Shown: positions 36,690 to 45,251 of the stretch, piece after piece
Layout of the letters: each line of letters begins with the position of its first letter
Position numbering within the stretch: the first letter of the stretch is position 1
Assembly (NCBI RefSeq): GCF_041821045.1
Contig: NZ_JBGUAW010000005.1
Span: 266,241 to 330,240 of the forward strand
Reading direction: 5' to 3'
Length of the DNA: 64,000 nucleotides
Source: Thiohalorhabdus sp. Cl-TMA
GTDB lineage: Bacteria; Pseudomonadota; Gammaproteobacteria; Thiohalorhabdales; Thiohalorhabdaceae
Notes under the pieces: model-generated
The model's input: the letters and a program-made list of their open reading frames with translations, nothing else
Databases searched by the model: none
Told to the model about the DNA's origin: nothing
Program-made: the position numbers and the translations under genes

Positions 36690-37835
36690 ATGCCCGGCCC
36701 CCATGCATTGATCGCCCCGTTTCCCCGGAGAGCAAGGGTGCACGGGATCGCGGCCGGGATCCTGCTGCCCCTGTCGGTGCTGGTTGGACCGGGGGGCGCC
36801 TGCGCGGCGGAACGGCCACCGCTCCGGACCGCTGTCAATGAGCTGGCAGTCGGAGCGGGTGCACGGCTGCCCTTTTCCGCCGCGCGCTCCTATCGGGCAG
36901 CGGAGGAGCACCCGGAGCGGAATGCGGAGAAAGAGGGTTCCGATGGCCCTTCCTTGCTGGCGACCCTGGAGGATACCCACGCGTCCATCACGCGGAATCT
37001 CGAATATTCGGTACGCCGGGTGGACGCCTTTTTCGCCAACGAGCGCGTCTTCCAGGAGGCCACCGACAGCTATCTGCGGGTGGAGGGGTCCAGCTCCTGG
37101 CAGGAGGGCAAGGGAGCGGACCTCGGCGGGGATATCAAGGCCCGGGCGGAGCTCCCGCGCCTGGAGAGGAAATGGGCCCTGCTCCTGGAGTCGGATGAGC
37201 AGGCCCTGCGGGAAGAGAAGGATGACAGCATCCGCAGGCGTCCCAAGGAAGCGGTGCGCCAGAACAACTATTTCCTTTCCATCCAGAAGCGGCTGAACGG
37301 CGATTCCCGTTGGGATATCCGGCCCGCCGCCGGAGTCAAGCTTAAGATACCGCCCGACCCCTTCGCCCGGCTGAGCGCCTATCGCTATTACGGGCTCGGG
37401 GATTGGCTGGGGCGGCTGTCCGGCGATGTCTCCTGGTTCGTATCCGATGGGCTCGGTACGGAGGCCCAGTGGGAATTAGACCGGGCCTTCAAGCACAACA
37501 TGCTGTTCCGGTCCTCCTCCATCATCGGCTGGGAGGAAAAGGACGACCATTTCAAGGCGGAGCAGAAGCTCACGCTATTCCACGATTTCGGCGACAAGGA
37601 CGCCTTCGCCTACGAGGTGGGGACCAAAGCCGCCAATTCCCACCTCTGGGCGATTACGGAGTACTACTTGCGGGCCAATTACCGCAGGGAGCTCGCCCGG
37701 CGGTGGCTCTATCTCGACATCGCCCCCGAGATCACCTATCCGCGGGAAAAGGCGTTCGCGCCCCGGCCTGCCCTAACCGTATCCTTGGGGATCATATTCG
37801 GTCGGGAGTATCTGGAGCACTCGGAGGGTCGATGA
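36690..37835 (+). CDS. exported outer-membrane-like protein of unknown function
   Basis: The 381-residue protein has an N-terminal signal sequence (HGIAAGILLPLSVLVG, cleavage near ACAAE). A GTG at 36738 would give a shorter, more typical signal peptide. A charged segment rich in Glu, Arg and Lys covers about residues 60-110. After that, alternating aromatic strands (YRYYGLGDWLGRLSGDVSWF, FKAEQKLTLFHDFGDKDAF, YYLRANYRRELARRWLYLDI) suggest a beta-barrel. It ends the EPS locus and may be an outer-membrane component of export. I do not recognise the family. Confidence 0.6.
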   Translation: MPGPHALIAPFPRRARVHGIAAGILLPLSVLVGPGGACAAERPPLRTAVNELAVGAGARLPFSAARSYRAAEEHPERNAEKEGSDGPSLLATLEDTHASITRNLEYSVRRVDAFFANERVFQEATDSYLRVEGSSSWQEGKGADLGGDIKARAELPRLERKWALLLESDEQALREEKDDSIRRRPKEAVRQNNYFLSIQKRLNGDSRWDIRPAAGVKLKIPPDPFARLSAYRYYGLGDWLGRLSGDVSWFVSDGLGTEAQWELDRAFKHNMLFRSSSIIGWEEKDDHFKAEQKLTLFHDFGDKDAFAYEVGTKAANSHLWAITEYYLRANYRRELARRWLYLDIAPEITYPREKAFAPRPALTVSLGIIFGREYLEHSEGR

Positions 37836-37924
37836 CCGGAGAGGATTCGGAGCTCGGGGTGAATCTCGCCCGACCCCGGGCGACGCCGCCGGACGGGCGG
37901 CAGGGGCGGCACTCAAAAGCCCGT

Positions 37925-38503
37925 CTAGCCCGGCTCTTCGCGTAGCGCTTCGAGGGCATCGATCACCCGGCTGCTGTGCTGCTTGGGCTTTACCTCCCGA
38001 TAGATGCGGGCGATCCGCCCGTCCGGGTCGATAAGGAAGGTATGCCGTTTGGAGAACTGTACCGGGCCCAGGGAGAAACGGGCGCCGTATTGCGCGGAGA
38101 CGTTGCCTTCCCGGTCGGCCAGCAGGGGAAAGGGAAGGTGATACTTCTCCGCGAACTCCTCGTGGCTTTCCGTGCTGTCGATACTGACCCCGAGAACCTG
38201 GGCGTTCAGGCGATGCAGCAGGTGTATGTCGTCGCGGAAATTGCAGGCCTCGGTGGTGCAGCCCGGGGTGTCGTCCTTCGGGTAGAAGTACAGGACCACC
38301 CATTGGCCACGGTAGTCCGCCAGCCGCTGTACCCGGTTTTCCTGATCCCGCAGGCTGAAATCGGGGGCCGTCTGGCCCACCTTCAAGGCGCCGGAATCGG
38401 AGCCGCGGGACAGTCCGAAGAGGGTCATGGCGATTATTCCTCCCAGCAGGATGATAAAGGTTCGTGCAGGGTGCTGCCGAACCGCCGTGGTGATCCTGCG
38501 CAT
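37925..38503 (-). CDS. membrane-anchored peroxiredoxin (PrxQ/Bcp type)
   Basis: The ATG at 38503 after GGAGGAAGG gives 192 residues. Residues 14-31 form one hydrophobic segment, a membrane anchor or uncleaved signal. The thioredoxin-fold domain has TPGCTTEAC with peroxidatic Cys82 and resolving Cys87, the PrxQ/Bcp spacing. PFPLLAD and FLIDPDGRIARIYR are also typical. It should reduce lipid or other hydroperoxides at the membrane surface. It lies 37 bases after the last gene of the lipid-modification operon and is probably its final gene. Confidence 0.87.
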   Translation of the reverse strand: MRRITTAVRQHPARTFIILLGGIIAMTLFGLSRGSDSGALKVGQTAPDFSLRDQENRVQRLADYRGQWVVLYFYPKDDTPGCTTEACNFRDDIHLLHRLNAQVLGVSIDSTESHEEFAEKYHLPFPLLADREGNVSAQYGARFSLGPVQFSKRHTFLIDPDGRIARIYREVKPKQHSSRVIDALEALREEPG

Positions 38504-38540
38504 GGCCTTCCTCCAGTATTCCGGTGCCCGCCCCGGCAGG

Positions 38541-39593
38541 TCAGTTCGGGCGTTCCAGCAGATAGTGGCCGACCCACCATTCGCCGCCGTCCTGGTAGCT
38601 GAACAGCTCCGCGCAGGCCATGAAGAAGACCCGCCACCGCTGGAGCCAGCGCTCTCCTTCCGCATCCCCATAGGTGTCGGCCAGCACCGGGCGAAGGCTG
38701 TCCTCCGCGCGGTCCAGGCGGTCCAGCCAGGCCTCGGCGGTGGCCCCATAATGGCGGCCGTTCCAGCGCCATCGATCCACCAGGGTGAACGGTCCCATGC
38801 AATGCAGCAGCAGGTCGTCACTCGGCATGATGCCACCGGTGAAAAAGTGCAGTCCCATCCAATCCGTGGCGCCTTCGGTGGTGAACGTGTAGGGCTGCTC
38901 CCGGTGGCAGAAGACGTGCAGGAACAACCGGCCCCCCGGACGCAGCCAAGTATGGATCCGGGCCAGCAGCGCTTCCCAGTTGCGCATGTGCTCGAACATC
39001 TCCACGGAAACCACCCGGTCGAATCGCTCCTCCGTCTGGAAGGCATTCATGTCGGCGGTGATCACCGTGAGATTGTCCAGGCCTCCCCGGCGGGCCCGCT
39101 CCAGGATGTGCGCCCGCTGCGAGGCCGAGTTGGAAACGGCAGTGATGCGGCTGGCGGGGTAGCGCTCCGCCATCCAGAGGGAAAGGGAGCCCCACCCGCA
39201 CCCAAGCTCCAGGATATCCTGGCCGTCGGCCAGATCGGCGTGGGCGCAGGTGGCGGCGAGGGACGCATCCTCGGCCTCGTCCAGCTCGCTGGTTCCCGGC
39301 TCCCACAGGCAGCCGCTGTATTTCATGCGGTGTCCGAGGACCCGCTCGAAGAAGTCCGCCGGAAGCTCGTAGTGCTGCTCATTGGCTTTCTCGGGCACGG
39401 GTGCCACCGGGCTCGCCCGCATTTCCCGGAGAAAGGCGCGTTTTCGGTCCAGGCGCTCTTCGGGGCTGCCCGCGGTTTCCTGGGCCAGGCGCTGGCGGAG
39501 CAGGCGGCGGATGCCTGCCCGAATCATGGAATCGGGCAGGCGGCCCCGTTCCATCCAGTCGATGGCGGAGCGGTACAGCGGGGCGGTGGCCAT
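38541..39593 (-). CDS. cyclopropane-fatty-acid-synthase-like methyltransferase
   Basis: The 350-residue protein has the CFAS-type SAM site [30 protein letters not shown] and [13 protein letters not shown]. It lacks the N-terminal lipid-binding domain of true CFA synthases, so it belongs to the short subgroup of unsaturated-fatty-acid methylases. [12 protein letters not shown] fits the bicarbonate/active-site region. Its start shares one base with the previous stop (TAATG). Together with the longer synthase at 41 kb it may methylate a double bond of a phospholipid chain. Confidence 0.82.
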   Translation of the reverse strand: MATAPLYRSAIDWMERGRLPDSMIRAGIRRLLRQRLAQETAGSPEERLDRKRAFLREMRASPVAPVPEKANEQHYELPADFFERVLGHRMKYSGCLWEPGTSELDEAEDASLAATCAHADLADGQDILELGCGWGSLSLWMAERYPASRITAVSNSASQRAHILERARRGGLDNLTVITADMNAFQTEERFDRVVSVEMFEHMRNWEALLARIHTWLRPGGRLFLHVFCHREQPYTFTTEGATDWMGLHFFTGGIMPSDDLLLHCMGPFTLVDRWRWNGRHYGATAEAWLDRLDRAEDSLRPVLADTYGDAEGERWLQRWRVFFMACAELFSYQDGGEWWVGHYLLERPN

Positions 39594-40393
39594 TAGGGGT
39601 TACCTCCGGAGGTTTTCCTGGGCGGGCCCGGGAAAAAGGCATTCGTGGTTTGCTGATAGCGCCGGTAGGCCTCTCCCCGGCTTTCCAGGGCCCGTGCCTC
39701 GGTGGGTGGAATCCCAGTCACCTTGAGGAGGAAGACCAGCATGACGGCAGGACCCAGCAGGGTGATCCAGCCGTAGGGGCCCGGCAGCCCCAGGCACACG
39801 TAGGCCCACCAGTGGAGCCACTCGAAGAAGTAATTGGGGTGCCTGCTGTAGTGCCACAGGCCCTCCTGGCACACCCGGCCGCGGTTCCCGGGTTTCGCGC
39901 GGAAGCGGCGCAGCTGATGGTCCGCCAGCATTTCCCCGCCGATGGCCAGGCCCCATATGGCCAGGCCCAGCCAGTCCAGCCAGGTGGGCCCGGGGACGGG
40001 ATTGCGGGCGGCCACCAGGATGGGGATGGCGAACATCACCGCCCACAGGGCCTGAACCTGGAAGAACAGGAACATGTAGGGCTGCGTGCGGCTGCCCCAG
40101 GACGCCCGCAGGGCCCGATAGCGGCCGTCCTCCGCTTCGCCTCGCACCCGCCTGGCCAAGTGCCCGGCCAGACGCAAGCCCCAGAGGCCGGCCATGAGGC
40201 CGATGAGCATACGCCGCGCGGGGTCGCCGCCGGTGCTCGATAGGGCGAAGAGCACCCCGAGCAGGCCCACTCCGGCGGCCCAGGCCACGTCGACGATTCC
40301 CGCGTTCCGCGTCCGCCACTGCACGAGCCAGAGGGCGAGCATCAGGGCCGCCATGACCGCCCAGCCATAGCCCAGGACATGCCACGCGCTCAT
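39593..40393 (-). CDS. DUF1295 membrane protein (steroid 5-alpha-reductase-like)
   Basis: The 266-residue protein has about six hydrophobic segments and the DUF1295 signature: [15 protein letters not shown] segment [20 protein letters not shown], preceded by [13 protein letters not shown], and ending [21 protein letters not shown]. Family members resemble NADPH-dependent reductases of lipid double bonds in the membrane. In this operon it probably reduces or remodels an acyl chain intermediate. The start overlaps the upstream stop (ATGA). Confidence 0.83.
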   Translation of the reverse strand: MSAWHVLGYGWAVMAALMLALWLVQWRTRNAGIVDVAWAAGVGLLGVLFALSSTGGDPARRMLIGLMAGLWGLRLAGHLARRVRGEAEDGRYRALRASWGSRTQPYMFLFFQVQALWAVMFAIPILVAARNPVPGPTWLDWLGLAIWGLAIGGEMLADHQLRRFRAKPGNRGRVCQEGLWHYSRHPNYFFEWLHWWAYVCLGLPGPYGWITLLGPAVMLVFLLKVTGIPPTEARALESRGEAYRRYQQTTNAFFPGPPRKTSGGNP

Positions 40394-40959
40394 CGCGGCT
40401 CCTCCAGGTGCACCGCCCCGGGACCCGGCCGGAGTCTGCCCAGGGCGGCGTTAAGGGTCAGAAGGAGGGGCATGGCCACCGTCCACCCCAGGGCGACGAG
40501 TCCCAGTCCCCATAATGCGCCGCCGGGAAGGGCGAGCGCGCCAAGCTGGACGCCGCCGTAGTAGGCCATGGGGCCGCCCACCGCGCCGAGGGCCGCGGCC
40601 AGCGCCGGGCGCCCGGCCAGCCAATACAGGGCCAGGTTCAGCCCCGTGGCGAAATTCATCCACAGGGCCACCATCCACAGCTTGGTGGGCGCCAGAGGCC
40701 CGCTCCCGGCATCGAAGCCGATGGCCCCGGCCAGCACCAGGGCCGAGTCGAGCGCGAAGCCGACCAGCGCGGCGCCGAGCAGAAGCGCCGCCTCCCGGTC
40801 CCGCCGGGGTACCATGGCGAAGTGCAGGGCGAGGAGCGCGGCAACCACCAGGGGGCCGGCCAGCGGCCTCCCCCAGGCATCCCCCAGCACGCAGGCGAAC
40901 CAGCCCACATTCAAGGCCGCGGCGTTCACGAGCATCTTCCAGCTTTCGGGGCGGGTCAT
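40390..40959 (-). CDS. DUF2878 membrane protein
   Basis: The ATG at 40959 overlaps the upstream stop (ATGA) and gives 189 residues. Five to six hydrophobic segments span almost the whole protein (NAAALNVGWFACVLGDAWG, ALVGFALDSALVLAGAIGF, TKLWMVALWMNFATGLNLAL). The WMxFAT and GxxGGPxAYxxG patterns match DUF2878, a family of unknown function that recurs beside DUF1365 and cyclopropane synthase genes. It probably acts with them on membrane lipids. Confidence 0.75.
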   Translation of the reverse strand: MTRPESWKMLVNAAALNVGWFACVLGDAWGRPLAGPLVVAALLALHFAMVPRRDREAALLLGAALVGFALDSALVLAGAIGFDAGSGPLAPTKLWMVALWMNFATGLNLALYWLAGRPALAAALGAVGGPMAYYGGVQLGALALPGGALWGLGLVALGWTVAMPLLLTLNAALGRLRPGPGAVHLEEPR

Positions 40960-42257
40960 GATCCCGGCTCCTCGGGTATGGGTAGGTCCGGCAACGGGGC
41001 CCCCCGCCGGTGCTCCGACTTGGCGAGGAGGATCTGCAGGTCGCCAATGTGCCGTTCGGCGAAGCCAGCCTCGCAATACTGCAGATAGAAGTCCCAGAGC
41101 CTGATGAACCGCTCGGGATACCCCAGCTCCCGCACCCGGGTCAGCTGGGCCAGGAAACGGGCCCGCCACTCCTGTAGGGTGCGGGCGTAATGGGCGGTAA
41201 GGTCCTCCAGGTGGACCACCCGCAGGTCCGTGGATTTGCCGCTGGCGGCGATCAGCGCCCCGAGGGAGGGGCAATGGCTGCCGGGGAAGACGTAGCGCTG
41301 GATGAAGTCCACGGAGCGCCGGTACGCCTCGTAGTACTGCTCGCCGGTGGTAATCACCTGTATGGCCATGCGGCCGTCGGGCTTCAGCAGGTCGGCGCAG
41401 CGGCTGAAGAAGATGCCCAGGTGGTCGGCGCCCACCGCCTCGATCATCTCGATGGCCACCAGCTTGTCGTAGGTCCCGGACAGCGCCCGGTAATCCTCCT
41501 GCACCACCGTAACCCGGTCGCTCAGTCCGGCTTCCCGGACCCGGCGCACGGCTACTTCGTATTGCGCGGGCGACAGGGTGGTTGTGGTGACCCGGCAGTC
41601 GTAGGTGCCGGCGGCATGGAGGGCAAAGCTGCCCCAGCCGCTGCCGATCTCCAGCACGTGGTCCCGGGGGCCCAGCTCCAGCTTGCGGCAGAGCCGATCC
41701 AGCTTGGCCCGTTGGGCCTCCTCCAGGGTGGCTCCGGGATGCTCGAAGATTCCGGCGGAGTAGGTCATGCCCTCGTCGAGGAATAGGGCAAACAGGTCGT
41801 TGCCCAGGTCGTAATGGTCGCGGATGTTGCGGCGGCTGCCCCGGAGGGTGTTGCGCCGCAGCCAGTGGCCCATTCGCGCTGCGGTGGTGGTGGGGATGCT
41901 TCCGCGATCCAGGTCCGTCCTTCCCAGCCCCCGCAAAGTGCACCGAAACAGCGCCGTCAGGTCGTCGCAATCCCAGTCGCCGTCCAGGTAGGCCGCCGCC
42001 GCGGCCAGGGTTCCCCCGGTCAGCAGGCGCCGGTAGAAACGGGGCCGGTTAACCGTAATGCTGCAGCCAAGGGGGCCGGCATTTCCGGCGGCCCCGAAAA
42101 CCGCCGTACCGTCCCCGTCCCGGATCTCAATGCGCCCCTCGACGAGGCTGTTTAGCCGGCCGAACAGCACCTGGCGGGCGAGGCGGTTGATGCGCCGCGG
42201 CGGGGTGGCTGCGGGACGTTCAATGGAGAGGGTGGAATCCATGCCCATGGTCGTCAT
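40956..42257 (-). CDS. cfa: cyclopropane-fatty-acyl-phospholipid synthase
   Basis: The ATG at 42257 overlaps the previous stop (ATGA) and gives 433 residues; two later ATGs are possible. The N-terminal lipid-binding domain includes GPLGCSITVNRPRFYRRLL and AYLDGDWDCDDLT. DHYDLGNDLFALFLDEGMTY, VLEIGSGWGSFALHAA and EMIEAVGADHLGIFF are typical CFA synthase motifs. It transfers a methyl from SAM to an unsaturated acyl chain. It may form a ring, or it may make the methylated intermediate of furan fatty acids. Confidence 0.88.
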   Translation of the reverse strand: MTTMGMDSTLSIERPAATPPRRINRLARQVLFGRLNSLVEGRIEIRDGDGTAVFGAAGNAGPLGCSITVNRPRFYRRLLTGGTLAAAAAYLDGDWDCDDLTALFRCTLRGLGRTDLDRGSIPTTTAARMGHWLRRNTLRGSRRNIRDHYDLGNDLFALFLDEGMTYSAGIFEHPGATLEEAQRAKLDRLCRKLELGPRDHVLEIGSGWGSFALHAAGTYDCRVTTTTLSPAQYEVAVRRVREAGLSDRVTVVQEDYRALSGTYDKLVAIEMIEAVGADHLGIFFSRCADLLKPDGRMAIQVITTGEQYYEAYRRSVDFIQRYVFPGSHCPSLGALIAASGKSTDLRVVHLEDLTAHYARTLQEWRARFLAQLTRVRELGYPERFIRLWDFYLQYCEAGFAERHIGDLQILLAKSEHRRGAPLPDLPIPEEPGS

Positions 42258-43027
42258 TTGCCCTCGGAGCGTGCCCACTTGGGGTGGGGGTGGAAATGGG
42301 CGCCCTTGCGCCAGAGCCGGAATGCCTGGGCGTAGATGCCCGCGACCACGCGGCCCGTCATGAAGGGGTGTCGCGCCAGCACTCGCGCCAGGTTAGAGCC
42401 GTCCAGGGGACGGCGTCTCAGGCCCATGGCGGCCTCGAAATGGCAGCCTTCGCCGCCCTCGTTGCGCATGACCACGGCCAGCCGGGTGCCCGGTTCCGTG
42501 AAGCGCCAGTCGTAGGTGTCCTCCATGCCCATGAACGGCGAGACATGGAAGTCCTTGGGGAAGCGGAAGTGGTGTCGCCGACCGGTATCCTTCTGCCCGG
42601 CGGCATCCAGGACGTAGCAGTGCCGCTCTCCCCACGGGGTGTTGCTTACCTCGGCGACGATGGTCTCCAGGTGCGCATCGGCGGGGTCCCAGCAGTAATA
42701 GAAGCTCACCGGGTTCATGCAGTAGCCGAAATAGCGCAGGTGGGTGAGCAGGCGGATGGCACCGGCGGGGCGCCTCCCGGTCCGCACCTCCACCAGGTCC
42801 CGCACGGAAGCGTCCAGGGGCTGCTCCGACGGCCCCAGGTGGTCGGCCCGCCGGAAGGAGGCCAGGTTGGGTCGTTCCACCGACCATAGCCACCGATGCC
42901 GGAACACCGTGTCCAGCTCCGCCAGGTCCAGGTAGAGAAGGAAGAGGCGGTAGCGGAAGGCGTGGTAAACCGGCCGGTACCGGCGATGCACCACCGTGCC
43001 GGCGTAGATGGCGCTGTGGACGCTCAT
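42254..43027 (-). CDS. DUF1365 protein
   Basis: The ATG at 43027 overlaps the previous stop (ATGA), giving 257 residues. SAIYAGTVVHRRYRPVYHAF, LTHLRYFGYCMNPVSFYYCW and EVSNTPWGERHCYVL are the DUF1365 signature. The family is almost always found with the flavin amine-oxidase-like gene and a CFA synthase, as here. From memory, it is part of the singlet-oxygen-inducible lipid modification set of Rhodobacter. Its biochemical role is not known to me. Confidence 0.87.
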   Translation of the reverse strand: MSVHSAIYAGTVVHRRYRPVYHAFRYRLFLLYLDLAELDTVFRHRWLWSVERPNLASFRRADHLGPSEQPLDASVRDLVEVRTGRRPAGAIRLLTHLRYFGYCMNPVSFYYCWDPADAHLETIVAEVSNTPWGERHCYVLDAAGQKDTGRRHHFRFPKDFHVSPFMGMEDTYDWRFTEPGTRLAVVMRNEGGEGCHFEAAMGLRRRPLDGSNLARVLARHPFMTGRVVAGIYAQAFRLWRKGAHFHPHPKWARSEGK

Positions 43028-44289
43028 GACGCCACCCCGAAGGCGTCCGCCACGGCCTCCGCGCTGCGCACACCGTCCTCGTGGAAGCCGTAGCCCCAAT
43101 AGGCGCCGCAGTAGGAGGTGCGGTGGCGCCGGATCACCTCGCCGTGGCGGTCCTGGGCATGCCGGCGGTTCGCGGTGAAGCGGGGATGGGCGTAGGACAT
43201 GCGCCGGATGACCCGCCCCGGGTCGATGCCGTCCACGTCGTTGAGGGTCACGCAGTAGACCGACCGGGAAGGCAGGCGCTGCAGGATATTCATGTTGTAG
43301 GTGATGGCCACCTCCTCGTCCCGGACGGTCCGGCGGTGCACGTTCCAGGCCGCCCAGGTGCGGCGCCGTCGGGGCAGCACCGAGGTGTCCGTGTGCAGAA
43401 CCGCGTCGTTTACGGTGTAGGGGAAGGCGCCCAGCAGCTCCGCCTCCACGGCCGTGGGCCGATCCAGCAGGCGCAGCGCTTGGTCTGCATGGCAGGCGAG
43501 GATCACCTCGTCGAAGCGCTCCCGGCCGCCGGTATCGGTGCACACCGTGACACCCTGCTCGTCCCGCTCGACCCTTCGCACGGGCGTGGCGAGGCGCAGG
43601 GCTCCGGGAAACCGGTGAAGGATGGCCGAGACGTAGCGGTGGGAGCCGCCGGGAATGGTTCGCCACACCGGGCGCCCCCCGAGCGGATCGAGCATGGCAT
43701 GGTTATCCAAGAACTCGGCCACGAAGCGGATGGGGAATTCGGCGAATCGCCCTTCCGGACAGGACCAGAGGGCGGCCCCGAGGGGAAGCAGGTAATGCCG
43801 CACGAAATCGGGGCCGTAGCCGCCGTCCGCCAGCAGCTCCGCCACCGTGCGTCCATCCGTCGGATTGGAGAGCACGGTGCGGGCTTCCCGTCCGAAGCGC
43901 CGGATATCCGCAAGCATGCGGTAGAAGGCGGGACGCAGGAGATTGCGGCGCTGCCCGAAGATCCGGTTCAGGGAGCCGGAGCCGCACCATTCGATGCCGG
44001 TGGCCTCGCAGTGCACCGAGAAGCTCATATCGCTGTCCCGGGCGGGGATCCCGAGCTCGCTCAGAAGAGCGCAGAAACGCGGATAGTTCACCGGGTTGAA
44101 AACGATGAAGCCTGTATCCACGCCGTGTATGCCGTCCTCGTCCGACACCGTCACGGTATGGGTATGTCCGCCGGGGCGGGAATCGGCTTCGAACAGGGAA
44201 ACCGCGTGGTGGGGGCCGAGCCTATGAGCGGCCACCAGCCCGGAGATACCGCTGCCGACGACGGCGATGCGGAGGGGGGCGGCGTTCAT
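43024..44289 (-). CDS. FAD-dependent amine-oxidase-like oxidoreductase (fatty-acid desaturase candidate)
   Basis: The ATG at 44289 overlaps the previous stop (ATGA) and gives 421 residues. IAVVGSGISGLVAAHRLG binds the FAD ADP moiety. GHTHTV and GVDTGFIVFNPVNYPRF match the flavin amine oxidase/phytoene-desaturase-like subgroup found with DUF1365. GAYWGYGFHEDGVRSA closes the FAD site. Related proteins in Rhodobacter are needed for furan fatty acid formation, where they oxidise a methylated acyl chain. I recall this from the literature and did not check it. Confidence 0.85.
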   Translation of the reverse strand: MNAAPLRIAVVGSGISGLVAAHRLGPHHAVSLFEADSRPGGHTHTVTVSDEDGIHGVDTGFIVFNPVNYPRFCALLSELGIPARDSDMSFSVHCEATGIEWCGSGSLNRIFGQRRNLLRPAFYRMLADIRRFGREARTVLSNPTDGRTVAELLADGGYGPDFVRHYLLPLGAALWSCPEGRFAEFPIRFVAEFLDNHAMLDPLGGRPVWRTIPGGSHRYVSAILHRFPGALRLATPVRRVERDEQGVTVCTDTGGRERFDEVILACHADQALRLLDRPTAVEAELLGAFPYTVNDAVLHTDTSVLPRRRRTWAAWNVHRRTVRDEEVAITYNMNILQRLPSRSVYCVTLNDVDGIDPGRVIRRMSYAHPRFTANRRHAQDRHGEVIRRHRTSYCGAYWGYGFHEDGVRSAEAVADAFGVAS

Positions 44290-45251
44290 GGAGCGCCCCC
44301 CTTTCTTCCGCCGGCCGGCCGGGCGGCGAGCACGGAGGCGGGCACCGGCCGCAGGTCCCATATCAGCGCCAGCCGTTCCAGGGCGCGCAGGGCGTAGTAG
44401 GTGGGGTCGACCTCCCACCACAGGAACCCCTGCCGCGCCGAGCCGGGGTAGAAATGGTGATTGTTGTGCCAGCCCTCGCCGAGGGTCAGCAGGGCGAGGA
44501 TCCCGTTGTTTCGGCTGTCATCGCCGGTTGCGTAAGGACGGCGTCCCCAGCTGTGGGCCAGGGAGTTGATGGTGTAGGTGGCGTGGTAGAGCACCACCGT
44601 GGAGATCAGGAAGCCCCAGACGAACAGCTGGGGCCCGTCGGTGCCGAGCGCCGGCGCCGCGGTCTCCAGCCAGGCGCCCAGTCCGTAAAGGCCGGCACCC
44701 AGGAGCAGGAACGGCACCATGTCGAAGCGGTTCACCCAGCGCAGCTCCGGGTAGGCGGCCCAATCGCGCACGTATTTCCAGGGCGTGGCGTAGCTCTCGG
44801 GCCGCATGAACCAGCCCATGTGGGCGATGAACATGCCACGGCCCGCGGGGGAATGGCGATCCTCGGACGTGTCGGAATGGGCGTGGTGGAAGCGGTGGTG
44901 GCCCGCCCACCAGAGGGGGCCGCGCTGCCCGGCGGTACAGCCGGTCACCGCCATGGCCAGCTGGAACCAGCGGGAGGCACGGAACGCCTTGTGGGAAAAG
45001 TACCGGTGGTAGAAGGCCGTGATGAAGAACATGCGGCCCAGGTAGAGGGCTACCGCCAGGGCCACCGCAAAGGGTGATATCCCCACCCAGAAGACCGCCA
45101 GGCAGGCGGCGTGGAGTCCGAGGAAAACCCCCCAGCGGCTGATCTCCACCAGGCGGTCGGCCCGGGGCGAGGGGGCCTCCTCCGGCAGGTCGCTGATAAG
45201 GAGCCGCCACCAGGAGGAGGTGGTCGAATGGGAAGGGGAAGACCTGTTCAT
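44286..45251 (-). CDS. acyl-CoA/phospholipid fatty acid desaturase
   Basis: The 321-residue integral membrane enzyme has three His boxes: HRYFSH (82-87), HHRFHH (118-123) and HNNHH (262-266). Four membrane helices fit the di-iron delta-9 desaturase (OLE1-like) fold. It inserts a double bond into saturated acyl chains, creating the substrate for the two methyltransferases downstream. Its start overlaps the regulator stop (ATGA), so it is the first enzyme gene of the operon. Confidence 0.9.
   Translation of the reverse strand: MNRSSPSHSTTSSWWRLLISDLPEEAPSPRADRLVEISRWGVFLGLHAACLAVFWVGISPFAVALAVALYLGRMFFITAFYHRYFSHKAFRASRWFQLAMAVTGCTAGQRGPLWWAGHHRFHHAHSDTSEDRHSPAGRGMFIAHMGWFMRPESYATPWKYVRDWAAYPELRWVNRFDMVPFLLLGAGLYGLGAWLETAAPALGTDGPQLFVWGFLISTVVLYHATYTINSLAHSWGRRPYATGDDSRNNGILALLTLGEGWHNNHHFYPGSARQGFLWWEVDPTYYALRALERLALIWDLRPVPASVLAARPAGGRKGGAP

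Noticed and set aside
37885..37901. GCCGCC-GGACG-GGCGGC hairpin between the barrel-like protein and the peroxiredoxin genes
   Set aside because: Six-base G+C stem without a T-run in G+C-rich DNA is expected by chance. It is too weak to call a terminator.
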